64,000 nt of DNA from Paenibacillus phoenicis (GTDB lineage: Bacteria > Bacillota > Bacilli > Paenibacillales > Paenibacillaceae): positions 310,001 through 374,000 of the forward strand of contig NZ_JAYERP010000001.1 in NCBI RefSeq assembly GCF_034718895.1, written 5' to 3'. Positions 9,603 to 19,500 of the stretch are shown in pieces. The notes beneath the pieces are model-generated. The model did not search any database, was not told the DNA's origin, and saw only the letters and a program-made list of their open reading frames with translations. Both the position numbers and the translations under genes were made by a program. Each line of letters starts with the position of its first letter. Position 1 is the stretch's first letter.

Positions 9603-10667
9603 ATGCATGTAGAAGTGCGGAACTTAAATAAGCATTTTGGCAGCTTCCATGCCGTTCGAGATGTTAGTTTTGGCATCGAAAAGGGGCAATTAATCGGCTT
9701 GCTGGGGCCGAGCGGCGGCGGTAAAACGTCGATTCTTCGTATGCTCGCAGGTTTGGAGCAGCCGGATGAAGGGGAGATTCTGTTCCATGGACAGCGGGTC
9801 AATGAATTAAAGCCGCAGGATCGCGGAATCGGCTTCGTATTCCAGAGTTATGCCCTCTTCAAGCATATGACCGTATTCGATAATATTGCTTTTGGGTTGC
9901 AAGTGAAGAAAGTACCGAAGGCAGAAATACGGAAGCGGGTGATGGAGCTGGTTGAGCTGACCGGGCTGAGCGGATTCGAGCACCGCTACCCGCATCAGCT
10001 GTCCGGCGGGCAGCGACAGCGGGTCGCTTTTGCCCGGGCCTTGGCTCCGCAGCCGCAGCTCTTGCTGCTGGATGAGCCGTTTGCGGCGATCGACGCAAAG
10101 ATCCGCCAGGAGCTGCGGTCGTGGCTGCGCGAGTTGATCGAGCAGGTGGGCATCACCTCCATCTTCGTCACCCATGACCAGGATGAAGCAATTGAAGTTG
10201 CCGATGAGATTATGATCATTAATCAAGGCCGGCTGGAGCAGAAAGGGACGCCATGGGATATTTATAAGGAGCCGCAGACCCCGTTTGTCGCCTCGTTTAT
10301 CGGCCAATCGACGCTGGTGGAGCGCGCCACCGATCTGAAGGGCTTCGAGGAAGAATGCGGAGGGATGGCGACGAAAGCCTTGATCCGTCCGGAGTATATT
10401 GAAGTGGGCACTGAGCACGAGTTTACGCTGTTATCCGCAACCGCTCCAGGTGTGGTGAAGCATCTCCACTTCCGCGGCAGCGAATGGCTGGTGGAGGTCG
10501 AGGTCGGCGGACATACGCTGACAACCTTCCGCTCCCTGGAGAAGGAAACGTTGAAGGCAGGACAGGAAGTGCGCGTGCTGGTGCACCGCGCTTATCTCTT
10601 TGACGACGAACGAAGCTGGATTCTTGAGAATCCGCTGAAGCGTGAACCGCTCAGCGTGATCATTTAA
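9603..10667 (+). CDS. CysA-like sulfate/thiosulfate-type ABC transporter ATPase (orphan)
   Basis: This is an ABC ATPase of importer type. Walker A is GPSGGGKTS, then come Q-loop FVFQSYALFKHMTVFDNIAFGL, signature LSGGQRQR, Walker B LLLLDEPFAAID and the switch VTHDQDEA. A C-terminal TOBE-like region (about 240-350) follows. The string QDRGIGFVFQSYALFKHMTV is typical of CysA rather than of MsmX-type sugar ATPases. The chosen ATG at 9603 gives 354 residues; the TTG at 9561 would add 14 unlike the family. No cysT/cysW permease or binding protein is adjacent. The neighbouring sugar transporter lacks its own ATPase, but that is usually served by MsmX, so partnership is uncertain. Confidence 0.82.
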   Translation: MHVEVRNLNKHFGSFHAVRDVSFGIEKGQLIGLLGPSGGGKTSILRMLAGLEQPDEGEILFHGQRVNELKPQDRGIGFVFQSYALFKHMTVFDNIAFGLQVKKVPKAEIRKRVMELVELTGLSGFEHRYPHQLSGGQRQRVAFARALAPQPQLLLLDEPFAAIDAKIRQELRSWLRELIEQVGITSIFVTHDQDEAIEVADEIMIINQGRLEQKGTPWDIYKEPQTPFVASFIGQSTLVERATDLKGFEEECGGMATKALIRPEYIEVGTEHEFTLLSATAPGVVKHLHFRGSEWLVEVEVGGHTLTTFRSLEKETLKAGQEVRVLVHRAYLFDDERSWILENPLKREPLSVII

Positions 10668-10669
10668 AT

Positions 10670-10724
10670 CTAAAGGGCTGTATCGTGGAAAGCCGTTTAC
10701 GCTTTCCTTGATACAGCCCTTTAG
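10670..10724. terminator. Strong bidirectional terminator
   Basis: CTAAAGGGCTGTATC and GATACAGCCCTTTAG form a perfect 15-bp stem; GGAAAGC / GCTTTCC extends it inward. It serves the CysA-like gene and the convergent sugar-transport operon. Confidence 0.85.
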
Positions 10725-10727
10725 TTG

Positions 10728-11558
10728 TTATTTCATACCGGAAATCGAATAGTTTTCGATAATATGTTTTTGGAAGATGATGAAGATGATGATGATCGGA
10801 ACAACCATAAATGCCGAGCCTGCCATCTGCAAGGCGTAGTCTCCGCCGTACTGGCCTTTAAGCAGCTGCAGGCCAACCGACAGGGTATATAGACTCTCGT
10901 CGTTTGCAATGATCAGCGGCCACAGGAAGCTGTTCCAGCCCGCGATAAAGGTCAGGATGCCTTGTACCGCGAGGATCGACTTGGAGATCGGCAAGGCGAT
11001 CTGTACGAAGATACGGAATTCGCCGGCCCCGTCCAGACGGGTGGCTTCCAACAACTCGTCGGGAATCGTCGACATGAATTGGCGGAACAAGAAAATGCCG
11101 AAGGCCCCTACTAAGCCTGGAAGTACAATCCCAATCATCGTGTTGGTTAGGCCCATCATGTTCAGGATCAGATAGACCGGAATCATCGTGACCTGCCCGG
11201 GAATCATCATGGTGGCCAAAACGAGATAGAACAGACCATCCCGTCCCTTAAACTTGTACTTCGCGAAAGCAAAGCCGGCCAGGGCGTTCAGGAACAGACC
11301 CAGGAAGGAAAAGACAACGATGATCAACGTATTTCGCAAATAAACGCCAAACCGCATATTCTCAAACAGTTCTTGGAAGTTCTCCAGGGTGAACTGGTGG
11401 GGCCACAGGGTCGGCGGGATCTGCGCCACTTCGCTTTCCGGTTTAAACGACGACAGGATCATCCAGACGAATGGCAGCAGCATCAGCAGGCCCATCACGC
11501 CGAGCAGAATTCCGACCAGCCATTGCAGCGCTTTATCGCCCGAGGTTCTGGTTTGCAT
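10728..11558 (-). CDS. Carbohydrate ABC transporter permease, MalG type
   Basis: The 276-residue inner-membrane protein has about six transmembrane helices and the EAA loop with which the permease contacts its ATPase (ELLEATRLDGAGEFRIFVQIALP, about 187-209). The first cytosolic segment and helix (LLGVMGLLMLLPFVWMILSSFK) are MalG-like. It is the last gene of the leftward operon binding protein, MalF-type, MalG-type. The context makes it part of the importer for beta-1,2-linked glucooligosaccharides. No ATPase is encoded in the operon, as is common for Bacillota CUT1 systems. Confidence 0.9.
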   Translation of the reverse strand: MQTRTSGDKALQWLVGILLGVMGLLMLLPFVWMILSSFKPESEVAQIPPTLWPHQFTLENFQELFENMRFGVYLRNTLIIVVFSFLGLFLNALAGFAFAKYKFKGRDGLFYLVLATMMIPGQVTMIPVYLILNMMGLTNTMIGIVLPGLVGAFGIFLFRQFMSTIPDELLEATRLDGAGEFRIFVQIALPISKSILAVQGILTFIAGWNSFLWPLIIANDESLYTLSVGLQLLKGQYGGDYALQMAGSAFMVVPIIIIFIIFQKHIIENYSISGMK

Positions 11559-11582
11559 GTGTGTACACCTCCCGGGATGACA

Positions 11583-12470
11583 TCAGACATCCGCTTCCTT
11601 GTTTTGAAATCTGAATTGGATCAACGTGATCAGGATAATGGCGAAGAACAGAATAAAGGAGCCTGCCGCAGCATATCCGAATTTGCTGAATTGAAAGCCG
11701 TTGTTATAAATAAACAAAGCTACGGAGATCGTGCCATCCAGCGGACCGCCTTTGGTCATGACAAAAGGTTCCTCGAAGAACTGCAGCCAGCCGATCATCG
11801 TGGTGATGGAGACAAAGAAGATGGCGAAGCGCAGCAGCGGAATCGTAATCGACCAGGTTTGCCGCCAGTTGCTGGCTCCGTCGATTTGCGCCGCTTCATA
11901 ATACGTTTTCGAGATGCCTTTGATCGCAGCGATGAAAATAATCATATTTAAGCCAATCGCCCGCCATACGGCCAGGATAATCAGCGAGATTTTCGCCATG
12001 ACCGGATCTTGCAGCCAAGGGACAGACCCGAACCCCAGCGAGTTCAAAATATAGTTGAGCAGTCCCAGCGACGGGTTGTACAGGTAGCTCCATACGACGG
12101 CTACCGCCACGACGTTGGTAACCGACGGCATATAGAAAATGACCCGAAATGCTTTGAAAATACGGGCTTTACCGAAGTTGATCAGCAAGGCGATCAACAG
12201 GGAAATGATGATAACGAGCGGTACGCCGATAATAACGTAAAATAACGTGTTAAAAATGGATTTTTGAAACGATGGGTCCAACAGCACTTCCTTATAGTTA
12301 TCGAAACCTACAAAGCTGATGTTGGAGAGGTCGGCCAACCCGGCTAAATCCATGTCGGTGAAGCTGATCACCAGGGCAATGGCGATCGGAAGCAGCGAAA
12401 AGAGCGCCAGCAAAATTAAGGTCGGCGCAATGAACAGGTAGGGTGCATTTTTTTGCGATAAGCCTTTCAT
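11583..12470 (-). CDS. Carbohydrate ABC transporter permease, MalF type
   Basis: The 295-residue permease has six predicted helices and an EAA motif (YYEAAQIDGASNWRQTWSITIPLL, about 189-212). Its N-terminal SQKNAPYLFIAPTLILLALFSLLPI start is typical of CUT1 sugar permeases. It lies 24 bp upstream of the MalG-type partner and 107 bp downstream of the binding-protein gene; a GC-rich hairpin occupies that gap. Confidence 0.9.
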   Translation of the reverse strand: MKGLSQKNAPYLFIAPTLILLALFSLLPIAIALVISFTDMDLAGLADLSNISFVGFDNYKEVLLDPSFQKSIFNTLFYVIIGVPLVIIISLLIALLINFGKARIFKAFRVIFYMPSVTNVVAVAVVWSYLYNPSLGLLNYILNSLGFGSVPWLQDPVMAKISLIILAVWRAIGLNMIIFIAAIKGISKTYYEAAQIDGASNWRQTWSITIPLLRFAIFFVSITTMIGWLQFFEEPFVMTKGGPLDGTISVALFIYNNGFQFSKFGYAAAGSFILFFAIILITLIQFRFQNKEADV

Positions 12471-12520
12471 CTCGGATCACTTCCTTTATTCAGCGCGTCT
12501 AAGCTAACGTCACCACCTCT

Positions 12521-12551
12521 GCCCGCCGGGGAGCCGGAGCTGCCGGCGGGC
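12521..12551 (-). other. GC-rich hairpin between binding-protein and permease genes
   Basis: GCCCGCCGG (12521-12529) and CCGGCGGGC (12543-12551) form a perfect stem around 13 bases. Flanking CCACCTC/GGAGGCGG extends it imperfectly. There is no T run. Such hairpins often protect binding-protein mRNA so that it exceeds permease mRNA. Confidence 0.55.
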
Positions 12552-12577
12552 TGGAGGCGGTATGGTAAAGCTTTCGC

Positions 12578-13855
12578 TTACTTACTGAGGATTTTCTCAG
12601 CTTCGGCGTTGAAGGCGTCCATTTCTTTTTGGACATCCGCGCCGCCGCGAACGATACGTTCAAAGCTCTTCAAGTAGGTTTGAGCAATTTGCTCCCAAGT
12701 GGTGAGCAGCGGCATCGGTTCGGAATGCTCCAGCTGCTCTTGCAGCGCCTGATAGTTCGGATCGTCTTTGAGGGACGGATCTTCCCAAGCTTTCAAGTTG
12801 GTCGGCAGCGATTTGGTCAGCTGCATCCACTTGATTTGCGTTTCCGGCTTGCTCATGTATTGAATGAACTTCAAAGCTTCGTCCTGATGTTTCGTATATT
12901 GGAATACCGACAGATCGGAGCCGCCCAGCGCGGAAATATTGTTCTTCTTCGCCGGCAGCGGAGCCACCGCCCATTTGCCTTCCAAATCCGGTGCTTGCGT
13001 CTTGATGGAGTTAATCATCCAAGGGCCGCTGATGAACATCGGAACAACGCCCTCGCCGCTAAGCCCTTGTACCGGGTCCAATCCGAGGTCAATCGGCGCG
13101 GATCCGTCCTTAAAGAATCCGTTCAGATATTCCACAGCTTCAACGAACTCCGGCTGGTTAAACAGCGGCTTGTTCTGTTCGTCGAGCAGCTTGGAGCCGT
13201 TCTGGCGGGCGAACATAAACGCCAGCGATTGCTCGTTCATATCGATGCTGATCCCGTATTTCCCTTTGCCGCGGTCAGCCAGCTTCTTCGCTGCATCGCG
13301 AAGTTCATCCCATGTTTTTGGCGGTTGGTCATAGCCCACTTCCTTCAACAGGTCAGTCCGGTAGAAGAGGACGCGGGTTTCGGTATACCACGGAATCCCC
13401 ACGATTTTACCGTCATATTTGGTCGTGTTTACGGCGCCCGAATAAAATTGATCCTCTTTAAACTCCGGATACTTGTCCACCACCGAAGTCAGATCCATCA
13501 GCGCGCCGGCATTCGCAAACTCCGGAATCCAGGTTGTCCCCATTTGGATGACGTCCGGACCTTTCTTCGAAGCGACTGCGGTCAGCAGCTTGTCATGTGC
13601 ATTGGACCAAGGCAGGGCTTGGACATCCACCTTGATGTTTGGGTTCTCCTTCATGAAGTCGTCGGCGATTTGCGGTAGCGATTTGGCTTCATCGCCCATC
13701 GCCCATACGCTGATTTGCACTTGTTTGTCGCCGCCGTTTGCGGCCCCATTCCCGCTGCCGCCATCCGCCGCGTTATCTTTCGAACCGCAGCCAGCAAGAA
13801 GGCTAGCGAGCACCAGTGAGCTGGCAATCAGGGTAGTTGCTGTTTTTTTCCACAT
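12578..13855 (-). CDS. Sugar ABC transporter substrate-binding lipoprotein
   Basis: This is an extracellular solute-binding protein of the MalE superfamily, 425 residues. The signal peptide ends in a lipobox LASLLAGC (cysteine near residue 22), followed by a Gly/Asn-rich linker, so it should be anchored outside the membrane. The ATG ending at 13855 has AAAGGA upstream; the frame is open 92 codons further but that part covers the promoter region. It begins the leftward operon. In Listeria innocua the equivalent position next to GH3 and GH94 genes is held by the sophorooligosaccharide-binding protein Lin1841, so the likely ligand is beta-1,2-glucooligosaccharide (inference from context). Confidence 0.9.
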   Translation of the reverse strand: MWKKTATTLIASSLVLASLLAGCGSKDNAADGGSGNGAANGGDKQVQISVWAMGDEAKSLPQIADDFMKENPNIKVDVQALPWSNAHDKLLTAVASKKGPDVIQMGTTWIPEFANAGALMDLTSVVDKYPEFKEDQFYSGAVNTTKYDGKIVGIPWYTETRVLFYRTDLLKEVGYDQPPKTWDELRDAAKKLADRGKGKYGISIDMNEQSLAFMFARQNGSKLLDEQNKPLFNQPEFVEAVEYLNGFFKDGSAPIDLGLDPVQGLSGEGVVPMFISGPWMINSIKTQAPDLEGKWAVAPLPAKKNNISALGGSDLSVFQYTKHQDEALKFIQYMSKPETQIKWMQLTKSLPTNLKAWEDPSLKDDPNYQALQEQLEHSEPMPLLTTWEQIAQTYLKSFERIVRGGADVQKEMDAFNAEAEKILSK

Positions 13856-14031
13856 AAGGATCGTCCTTTCTGAAAATAATAGCTGTAAGTAATATGAGAC
13901 ATTATTTAGCGATTTTATGCAAAACAGATGAGCCGGCCTTGAGGACAGGCAACACCTCCTTCTCAAGCATAGAAATGGGTCCCCTTGTTTGTACCAAAGA
14001 TGATGCCGCAGAACAGCGACAATAGACAGGT

Positions 14032-14041
14032 GAAACGTTTC
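14032..14041. promoter_or_regulatory. Operator site 1 (GAAACGTTTC)
   Basis: A perfect 10-base palindrome in the extended context GTGAAACGTTTCGAT lies in the leader of the transport operon, about 55 bases past its inferred start. The core lacks the two extra central bases of a CcpA cre site, so a dedicated LacI-type protein (the gene at 20196) is the likely binder. Confidence 0.75.
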
Positions 14042-14087
14042 GATTAAGAAAAATATGAACCTAGTTCCCGGAAAATCAGAACCAAGT

Positions 14088-14097
14088 GAAACGTTTC
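14088..14097. promoter_or_regulatory. Operator site 2 (GAAACGTTTC)
   Basis: The same palindrome overlaps the inferred transcription start of the leftward transport operon, just downstream of its -10 element. Binding here would block that promoter. The flanks equal those of site 1. Confidence 0.78.
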
Positions 14098-14102
14098 GAT
14101 TC

Positions 14103-14131
14103 ATTATAAAACAGATTGTAATCGTATTCAA
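14103..14131 (-). promoter_or_regulatory. Sigma-A promoter of the sugar-transport operon
   Basis: On the minus strand TTGAAT (14126-14131) and a consensus TATAAT (14103-14108) are spaced by exactly 17 bases. The inferred start falls in operator 2. The leader to the binding-protein ATG is about 240 bases. Confidence 0.75.
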
Positions 14132-14184
14132 TATCTTTTTTTCGGATCATAACCCGGAGCTGATTTTGTTAAAACGACTTTATT

Positions 14185-14194
14185 GAAACGTTTC
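14185..14194. promoter_or_regulatory. Operator site 3 (GAAACGTTTC)
   Basis: The palindrome, with context TTGAAACGTTTCTA, lies between the two divergent promoters, upstream of both. It could help looping between sites 2 and 4. Confidence 0.7.
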
Positions 14195-14224
14195 TACAAA
14201 TTTTGAAATCGCATTCCATGAAAA

Positions 14225-14253
14225 TTGACGGATTTTTTGATTCGATATATAAT
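14225..14253 (+). promoter_or_regulatory. Sigma-A promoter of the glucosidase/phosphorylase operon
   Basis: TTGACG (14225-14230), a 17-base spacer and a consensus TATAAT (14248-14253) stand about 75 bases before the GH3 start codon. Confidence 0.8.
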
Positions 14254-14271
14254 CCAACTATTCAAATAATC

Positions 14272-14281
14272 GAAACGTTTC
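14272..14281. promoter_or_regulatory. Operator site 4 (GAAACGTTTC)
   Basis: Context ATCGAAACGTTTCAC is the reverse complement of sites 1 and 2. It therefore faces the rightward operon in the same orientation that they face the leftward one. It lies about 10-20 bases past the inferred start of the GH3 transcript. Confidence 0.78.
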
Positions 14282-14329
14282 ACCATCATGCTATAACAAT
14301 CATCTTACATCGAAAAAGGTGGGGAACCC

Positions 14330-16495
14330 ATGACACAACAACCCATAGAGAATTATCTGAAGCAGATGACCCTGGAGGAAAAAATCGACCAGTTGCTGCA
14401 GCTCGCCGTCCCGTTCTTTGAAGGAGCCCGGACCGAGGGAGAAATCACTGGTCCGATGCAGGAGCTGGGCGTATCTGAGGAAACAGTGCGTAACACAGGT
14501 TCGGTTCTCGGATTATCCGGAGCGCAGGAAGCGATCAACGTGCAGCAGGCTCATTTAAAGAAGAACCGCTTAGGCATTCCGCTGTTGATGATGGCCGATA
14601 TCATTCACGGCTTTAAAACGATCTTCCCCGTACCGCTGGCCATCGGCTGCTCTTGGGATTTGTCTCTGGCTGAGCGAAGCGCAGAAATTGCTGCCAGAGA
14701 AGCCGCAGTGTCAGGGGTTCATGTCACGTTTGCCCCGATGGTCGATCTGGTGCGTGATCCCCGGTGGGGGCGGGTGATGGAGTCGACCGGCGAAGATCCA
14801 TATCTGAACAGCGAATTCGCTCGGGCGTTTGTCCGCGGCTTCCAGGGCCGCGATTTGCGGAACGATACAAGCCGGGTGGCTGCCTGTGTAAAGCATTTCG
14901 CCGCCTATGGCGCTGCCGAGGGCGGACGGGATTATAACACCGTCGACATGTCGGAATGGCGGTTGCGTGAAACCTATTTGCCGGCTTACAAAGCCGCGTT
15001 GGAAGAAGGCTGCGAAATGGTTATGGCCTCGTTTAACACGGTGGATGGCATTCCGGCAACCGGCAATCGGCGCTTATTACGTCAGCTGCTTCGCGAAGAA
15101 TGGGGCTTTAACGGCGTGATCATCTCAGATTGGGGCGCAGTGAAGGAACTGATTCCGCACGGAGCTGCGGCCGACGAGAAGGAAGCGGCCCGCCGCTCGA
15201 TCGAAGCGGGCATCGACATCGAGATGATGACTACCTGCTATATGAAGCATTTGGCGGAGCTGGTGAAGACCGGGGTGGTCGAGGAAAAACGGATTGACGA
15301 AGCGGTGCTGCGGATCCTGCAACTCAAAGAGAAGCTCGGACTCTTTGACAATCCTTATCGCGGCGCAGATCCAGAGCGGGAAGCGGAGATCGTCTTCTGC
15401 GAGGAACACCGGGCCGCCTCCCGCGAGCTGGCAACTAAATCCTGCGTTCTGCTCAAAAACGAAGGCGTACTGCCGCTGCGGCGGGATCAATCGATCGCGT
15501 TGATTGGCCCGTTTGCGCAAAGCGGTGACATTCTTGGCCCGTGGTCATGGCAGGGGTCGACGGAAGCGGCGGTTCGGCTTTATGACGGCCTAGTCGCAAA
15601 GGCAGGCGCGAGCCGGATCGTTGTTGCGGAGGGCTGCGGCATCGAGGAAGCCGATGACCGCCGGCTTGAGGAAGCTGTGGCCGCAGCGGCTGGCGCCGAC
15701 GTGATCGTGCTGGCGTTAGGCGAAAGCTCGGAAATGAGCGGTGAGGCGGGCAGCCGGGGAGATATCCGGCTGCCGCAGGCGCAGCTGGCGTTGATCGAAC
15801 GTCTCGCTGAGCTCGGCAAGCCGATGGCGGCCGTGTTGTTTAACGGCCGGCCGCTGGACCTGCACGGCGTAGCGGATCGTGTTGGCGCCGTGCTTGAAGC
15901 CTGGTTCCCAGGCAGCGAAGGCGGCCATGCGATCGCCGACCTGTTGTATGGGGACGTACAGCCGTCGGGACGGCTGTCGATGTCTTTTCCATATGCAGCA
16001 GGGCAGATTCCGGTGTACTACAACCACTTCAACACCGGGCGCCCGAAGGGAGCGCCGGACGCTCAGATTAGATACGTTTCGCAATATCTGGACATGCCAA
16101 ACGAGCCGCTTTTCCCGTTTGGGTTCGGGCTCAGCTACACCACGTTTATGTATAGCGAACCGGAACTGTCGGCAACGGTTATGACACCAGAACAGCCGCT
16201 GACAATCAAGGTGAACGTGACGAATACCGGATCGGCAGCCGCTGAGGAGACCGTGCAGCTCTATATCCGCGATATCGCGGGGGACGTGGTTCGGCCGGTC
16301 AAGGAGCTGAAGGGATTCCGCAAAATCCTGTTGCAGCCGGGGGAAACTCAGGAAGTCACTTTTGAAATTACCGAGGCGCAGCTGCGATATCACCATAGCG
16401 ATTTGACTTACAGCAGCGATGCGGGCGAGTTTGTGGCCTTTGTGGGTCCCAACAGCCGGGATGCCGCGGGCGTGCGATTTATTTTGCAAAAATAG
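14330..16495 (+). CDS. GH3 beta-glucosidase, probably acting on sophorose-type disaccharides
   Basis: The 721-residue cytosolic enzyme has no signal peptide. It has the GH3 N-terminal domain (about 10-320) with the nucleophile motif GVIISDWGAV (Asp near 267), the C-terminal GH3 domain (about 365-600) with KSCVLLKNEGVLPL and PFGFGLSYTTF, and a fibronectin-like end domain (about 635-705). It starts at ATG 14330 after AAAGGTGGGG. It is followed after 29 bp by the GH94 phosphorylase. The same pairing occurs in Listeria innocua (Lin1840/Lin1839), where the GH3 enzyme hydrolyses sophorose. Substrate here is inferred from that context. Confidence 0.88.
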   Translation: MTQQPIENYLKQMTLEEKIDQLLQLAVPFFEGARTEGEITGPMQELGVSEETVRNTGSVLGLSGAQEAINVQQAHLKKNRLGIPLLMMADIIHGFKTIFPVPLAIGCSWDLSLAERSAEIAAREAAVSGVHVTFAPMVDLVRDPRWGRVMESTGEDPYLNSEFARAFVRGFQGRDLRNDTSRVAACVKHFAAYGAAEGGRDYNTVDMSEWRLRETYLPAYKAALEEGCEMVMASFNTVDGIPATGNRRLLRQLLREEWGFNGVIISDWGAVKELIPHGAAADEKEAARRSIEAGIDIEMMTTCYMKHLAELVKTGVVEEKRIDEAVLRILQLKEKLGLFDNPYRGADPEREAEIVFCEEHRAASRELATKSCVLLKNEGVLPLRRDQSIALIGPFAQSGDILGPWSWQGSTEAAVRLYDGLVAKAGASRIVVAEGCGIEEADDRRLEEAVAAAAGADVIVLALGESSEMSGEAGSRGDIRLPQAQLALIERLAELGKPMAAVLFNGRPLDLHGVADRVGAVLEAWFPGSEGGHAIADLLYGDVQPSGRLSMSFPYAAGQIPVYYNHFNTGRPKGAPDAQIRYVSQYLDMPNEPLFPFGFGLSYTTFMYSEPELSATVMTPEQPLTIKVNVTNTGSAAAEETVQLYIRDIAGDVVRPVKELKGFRKILLQPGETQEVTFEITEAQLRYHHSDLTYSSDAGEFVAFVGPNSRDAAGVRFILQK

Positions 16496-16524
16496 AAATC
16501 ATAAGGATCAAAGGAGTGGAAAGG

Positions 16525-19500
16525 ATGACGACAGCAACGGAGGCGTGGAAAGTTCTTCAGTCGGGGGACTTGACCTTTACGTTATGGAACAGCGGCGATC
16601 TGTACGAAATGAAATACCGGGACATCCTGATGAATCAGCTGTTATCCGGCCCGGTGGAGGGTTCGCTGAACAATCTGTATTTACGTCTGCACCTCCCCGA
16701 GGGGATTCGGGCCATTCCCTTGCTTGGCATTCGCTCGATCAGCCGGCTGAGCTTCGGGGCGGATACTGCGGTTTGGAAGGGGGAAGCCGAAGGGATTCAG
16801 TACGAGGTCGTGTTGAGACTGGATTCCCGGGGCATTTGGTTCTGGGACGTTCGGCTGGAGGGACAAACCTCGGTTGAGATCGACGTTGTCTATGGTCAGG
16901 ATATCGGGCTTGCCGAACCGGGAGCGGTACGCAGCAATGAAGCGTATATGTCTCAATACATCGACCATACCGTATTCCGGCATGAGCGGCGGGGCACGGT
17001 CATTTGCTCGCGGCAAAACCAGCCGCAGCGCGGAAAATTCCCTTATATGCAGCAAGGGGCGCTCACCGGAGCTGCGGGATATTCGACCGATGGCTTTCAG
17101 TTTTTTGGGTTGTCCTACAAAGAAACGGATCGCCCCGAAGCGTTGGCGCGCAAGGAGCTGGCAAACGAAATTTATCAATACGAGTTTGCTTACGCGGCGC
17201 TTCAAACGGGCAGTCAACTGCTGAATGGGCAAGCGCGGTTTGTCTTCTACGGACTGGTACGGGAGGATTATCCGGAGGCGATCGAGACGCTGGAATTCGA
17301 GGAGTTGATTGAAGACGCGTGGCGTAAATGGGAGGCCGCCCCTGTAAATGCGGTTGAGGCTGCAGCTCCAGTAACCTTAGCGACGGAATTGGGCGAGCCG
17401 CTGTCGGGTTTACCGATGGACGACGCCGAAATCGAGGCGCTATTCCCGCATCGTCAGCATGAGGAGCGGGATGGCGGGCAGCTGCTATCTTTCTTCACGG
17501 ATACGCACGAGCATGTCGTTTTGAAGGAAAAAGAGCTTCAGGTCGAGCGGCCGCACGGCATCATCCTGATGTCCGGCGGGAACGACCGGGTAGGCAGCGA
17601 AGTGCTTACGACGACTTCGTACATGTACGGCGTATTTAATTCCCAGGTGGTCGTGGGCAACACCTCATTCCACAAGTGGGTTTCCAACGTACGCAATGCG
17701 CTGAACGTCTCCAAAGCGTCCGGACAACGGATCTACGTGGAATTGGACGGGGTGTACCGGCTGTTGACGATGCCGTCGATGTTTGAGATGGGCTTTAACT
17801 ACGCCCGCTGGACCTATAAAATGGCGGACGATACGATCGTTGTCACCAACTATACCGCAACGGATTCCCCGGAACTTGCGTTGAACATCGTGTCTGCGAA
17901 CGGCAGAGCGTACCGCTATTTGGTGACAAATCAAATCGTTATGAATGATTTGGAGTTCCAACGTTCTTTTCTCATGGAGCAAAAAGAATCGGTGCTGACG
18001 TTCCGGGCCGACCGCGAAGCGCTGTCTGCTTCCGTATATCCGGACCTAGCTTACCGGATGCACGTATCGGGAACAGGCTTTAACGTATATGATGAACGCC
18101 GGCTGGCTCCGGGTGCAGCGCCGGGCAGCTCGTCGCTGGTGGTGCTGGAAACGGAGCCTTGCAGCAATTGGACACTCACGGTGCAAGGTTTGCTGCATGA
18201 CGGGGAATCGAAGCCTGCGATTCGGGAGGTACAGGAAGAAGCCGTTCGGTACCGTGAGTTTTTGGGCCGGGTGATGAACGGCTTCCGGTTATCGCTGGAG
18301 GAAGCGTCAGCGCCTGCAGCTCAGGAACTGCAAAAGCTCAATACGCTGGCTTGGTGGTATACGCACAATATGCTTGTCCATTTCTCGGTGCCCCACGGGC
18401 TGGAGCAATATGGCGGGGCCGCTTGGGGCACCCGCGATGTTTGCCAGGGACCGGCGGAATATTTTTTGGCGACGCAAAAATACGGGGTGGTCAAAGACAT
18501 CCTGAAGACGGTGTATGCTCACCAATATGAGGACGACGGAAACTGGCCGCAATGGTTTATGTTTGATCGTTACTTCCGGATTCAGCAGGAGGAGAGCCAT
18601 GGCGACATCATCGTCTGGCCGCTGAAGGTGCTGAGTGATTACTTGACGGCGACCGGGGACTATGGGCTGCTGGATGAAGAGGTTCCGTATACGGTCAAAG
18701 GAAGCTTTGAACTGTCTGCCACGCCGGCGACGATCCGCGAGCATGCGAAGAAGGAAATCGGCTATATCCGCAGCCATTTCTTGCATGATACTTATTTGTC
18801 TTCCTACGGCGACGGGGATTGGGACGATACGCTGCAACCGGCGAATGCCCAACTCAAGCGCTTTATGAGCAGCAGCTGGACGGTGGCGTTAACGTATCAG
18901 ACGTTCCGTCAGCTGGCGGAGGCGTTGCCGGAAGAGGAGCAGCATTGGGCAAATGAACTTGCGGAGCTGGCCGAGGGCATCAAGCGTGATTTTAACAAGT
19001 ATATGCTGGGCACGGAAGTTATCCCCGGTTTCGTCTATATGGAACAACCGGGGCAAGCCGAATTGATGCTGCATCCGACGGATACAAAAACGGGGATCCA
19101 TTACCGGCTGCTGCCGATGACACGCAGCATGATCGCCGAGCTGCTCACCGCTGAGCAGGCGGAAGCGCATTACGGCGTCATTAAAGAGAAGCTATACCAT
19201 CCGGATGGCGTGCGCTTGATGGATCGGCCGGCCAAATACCGGGGCGGCGTTAGCACACACTTCAAGCGGGCGGAGCAGGCGTCCAACTTCGGGCGTGAGA
19301 TCGGGCTGCAGTACGTTCATGCCCATATCCGCTTCATCGAAGCGATGGCCAAGCTCGGCAAAGCCGAGGAAGCTTGGAGCGGGCTGCACAAGATTAACCC
19401 GGTGGGGCTTAGGGACGTTGTGCCGAATGCGGAGCTGCGGCAAAGCAACGTCTACTTCAGCAGCTCGGACGGCAAGTTCGCCACCCGTTACGATGCGGAG

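Noticed and set aside
14032..14281. CcpA cre sites
   Set aside because: The palindrome core GAAACGTTTC is two bases shorter in the centre than TGAAANCGNTTTCA, and the four-fold local clustering fits the adjacent LacI regulator better.
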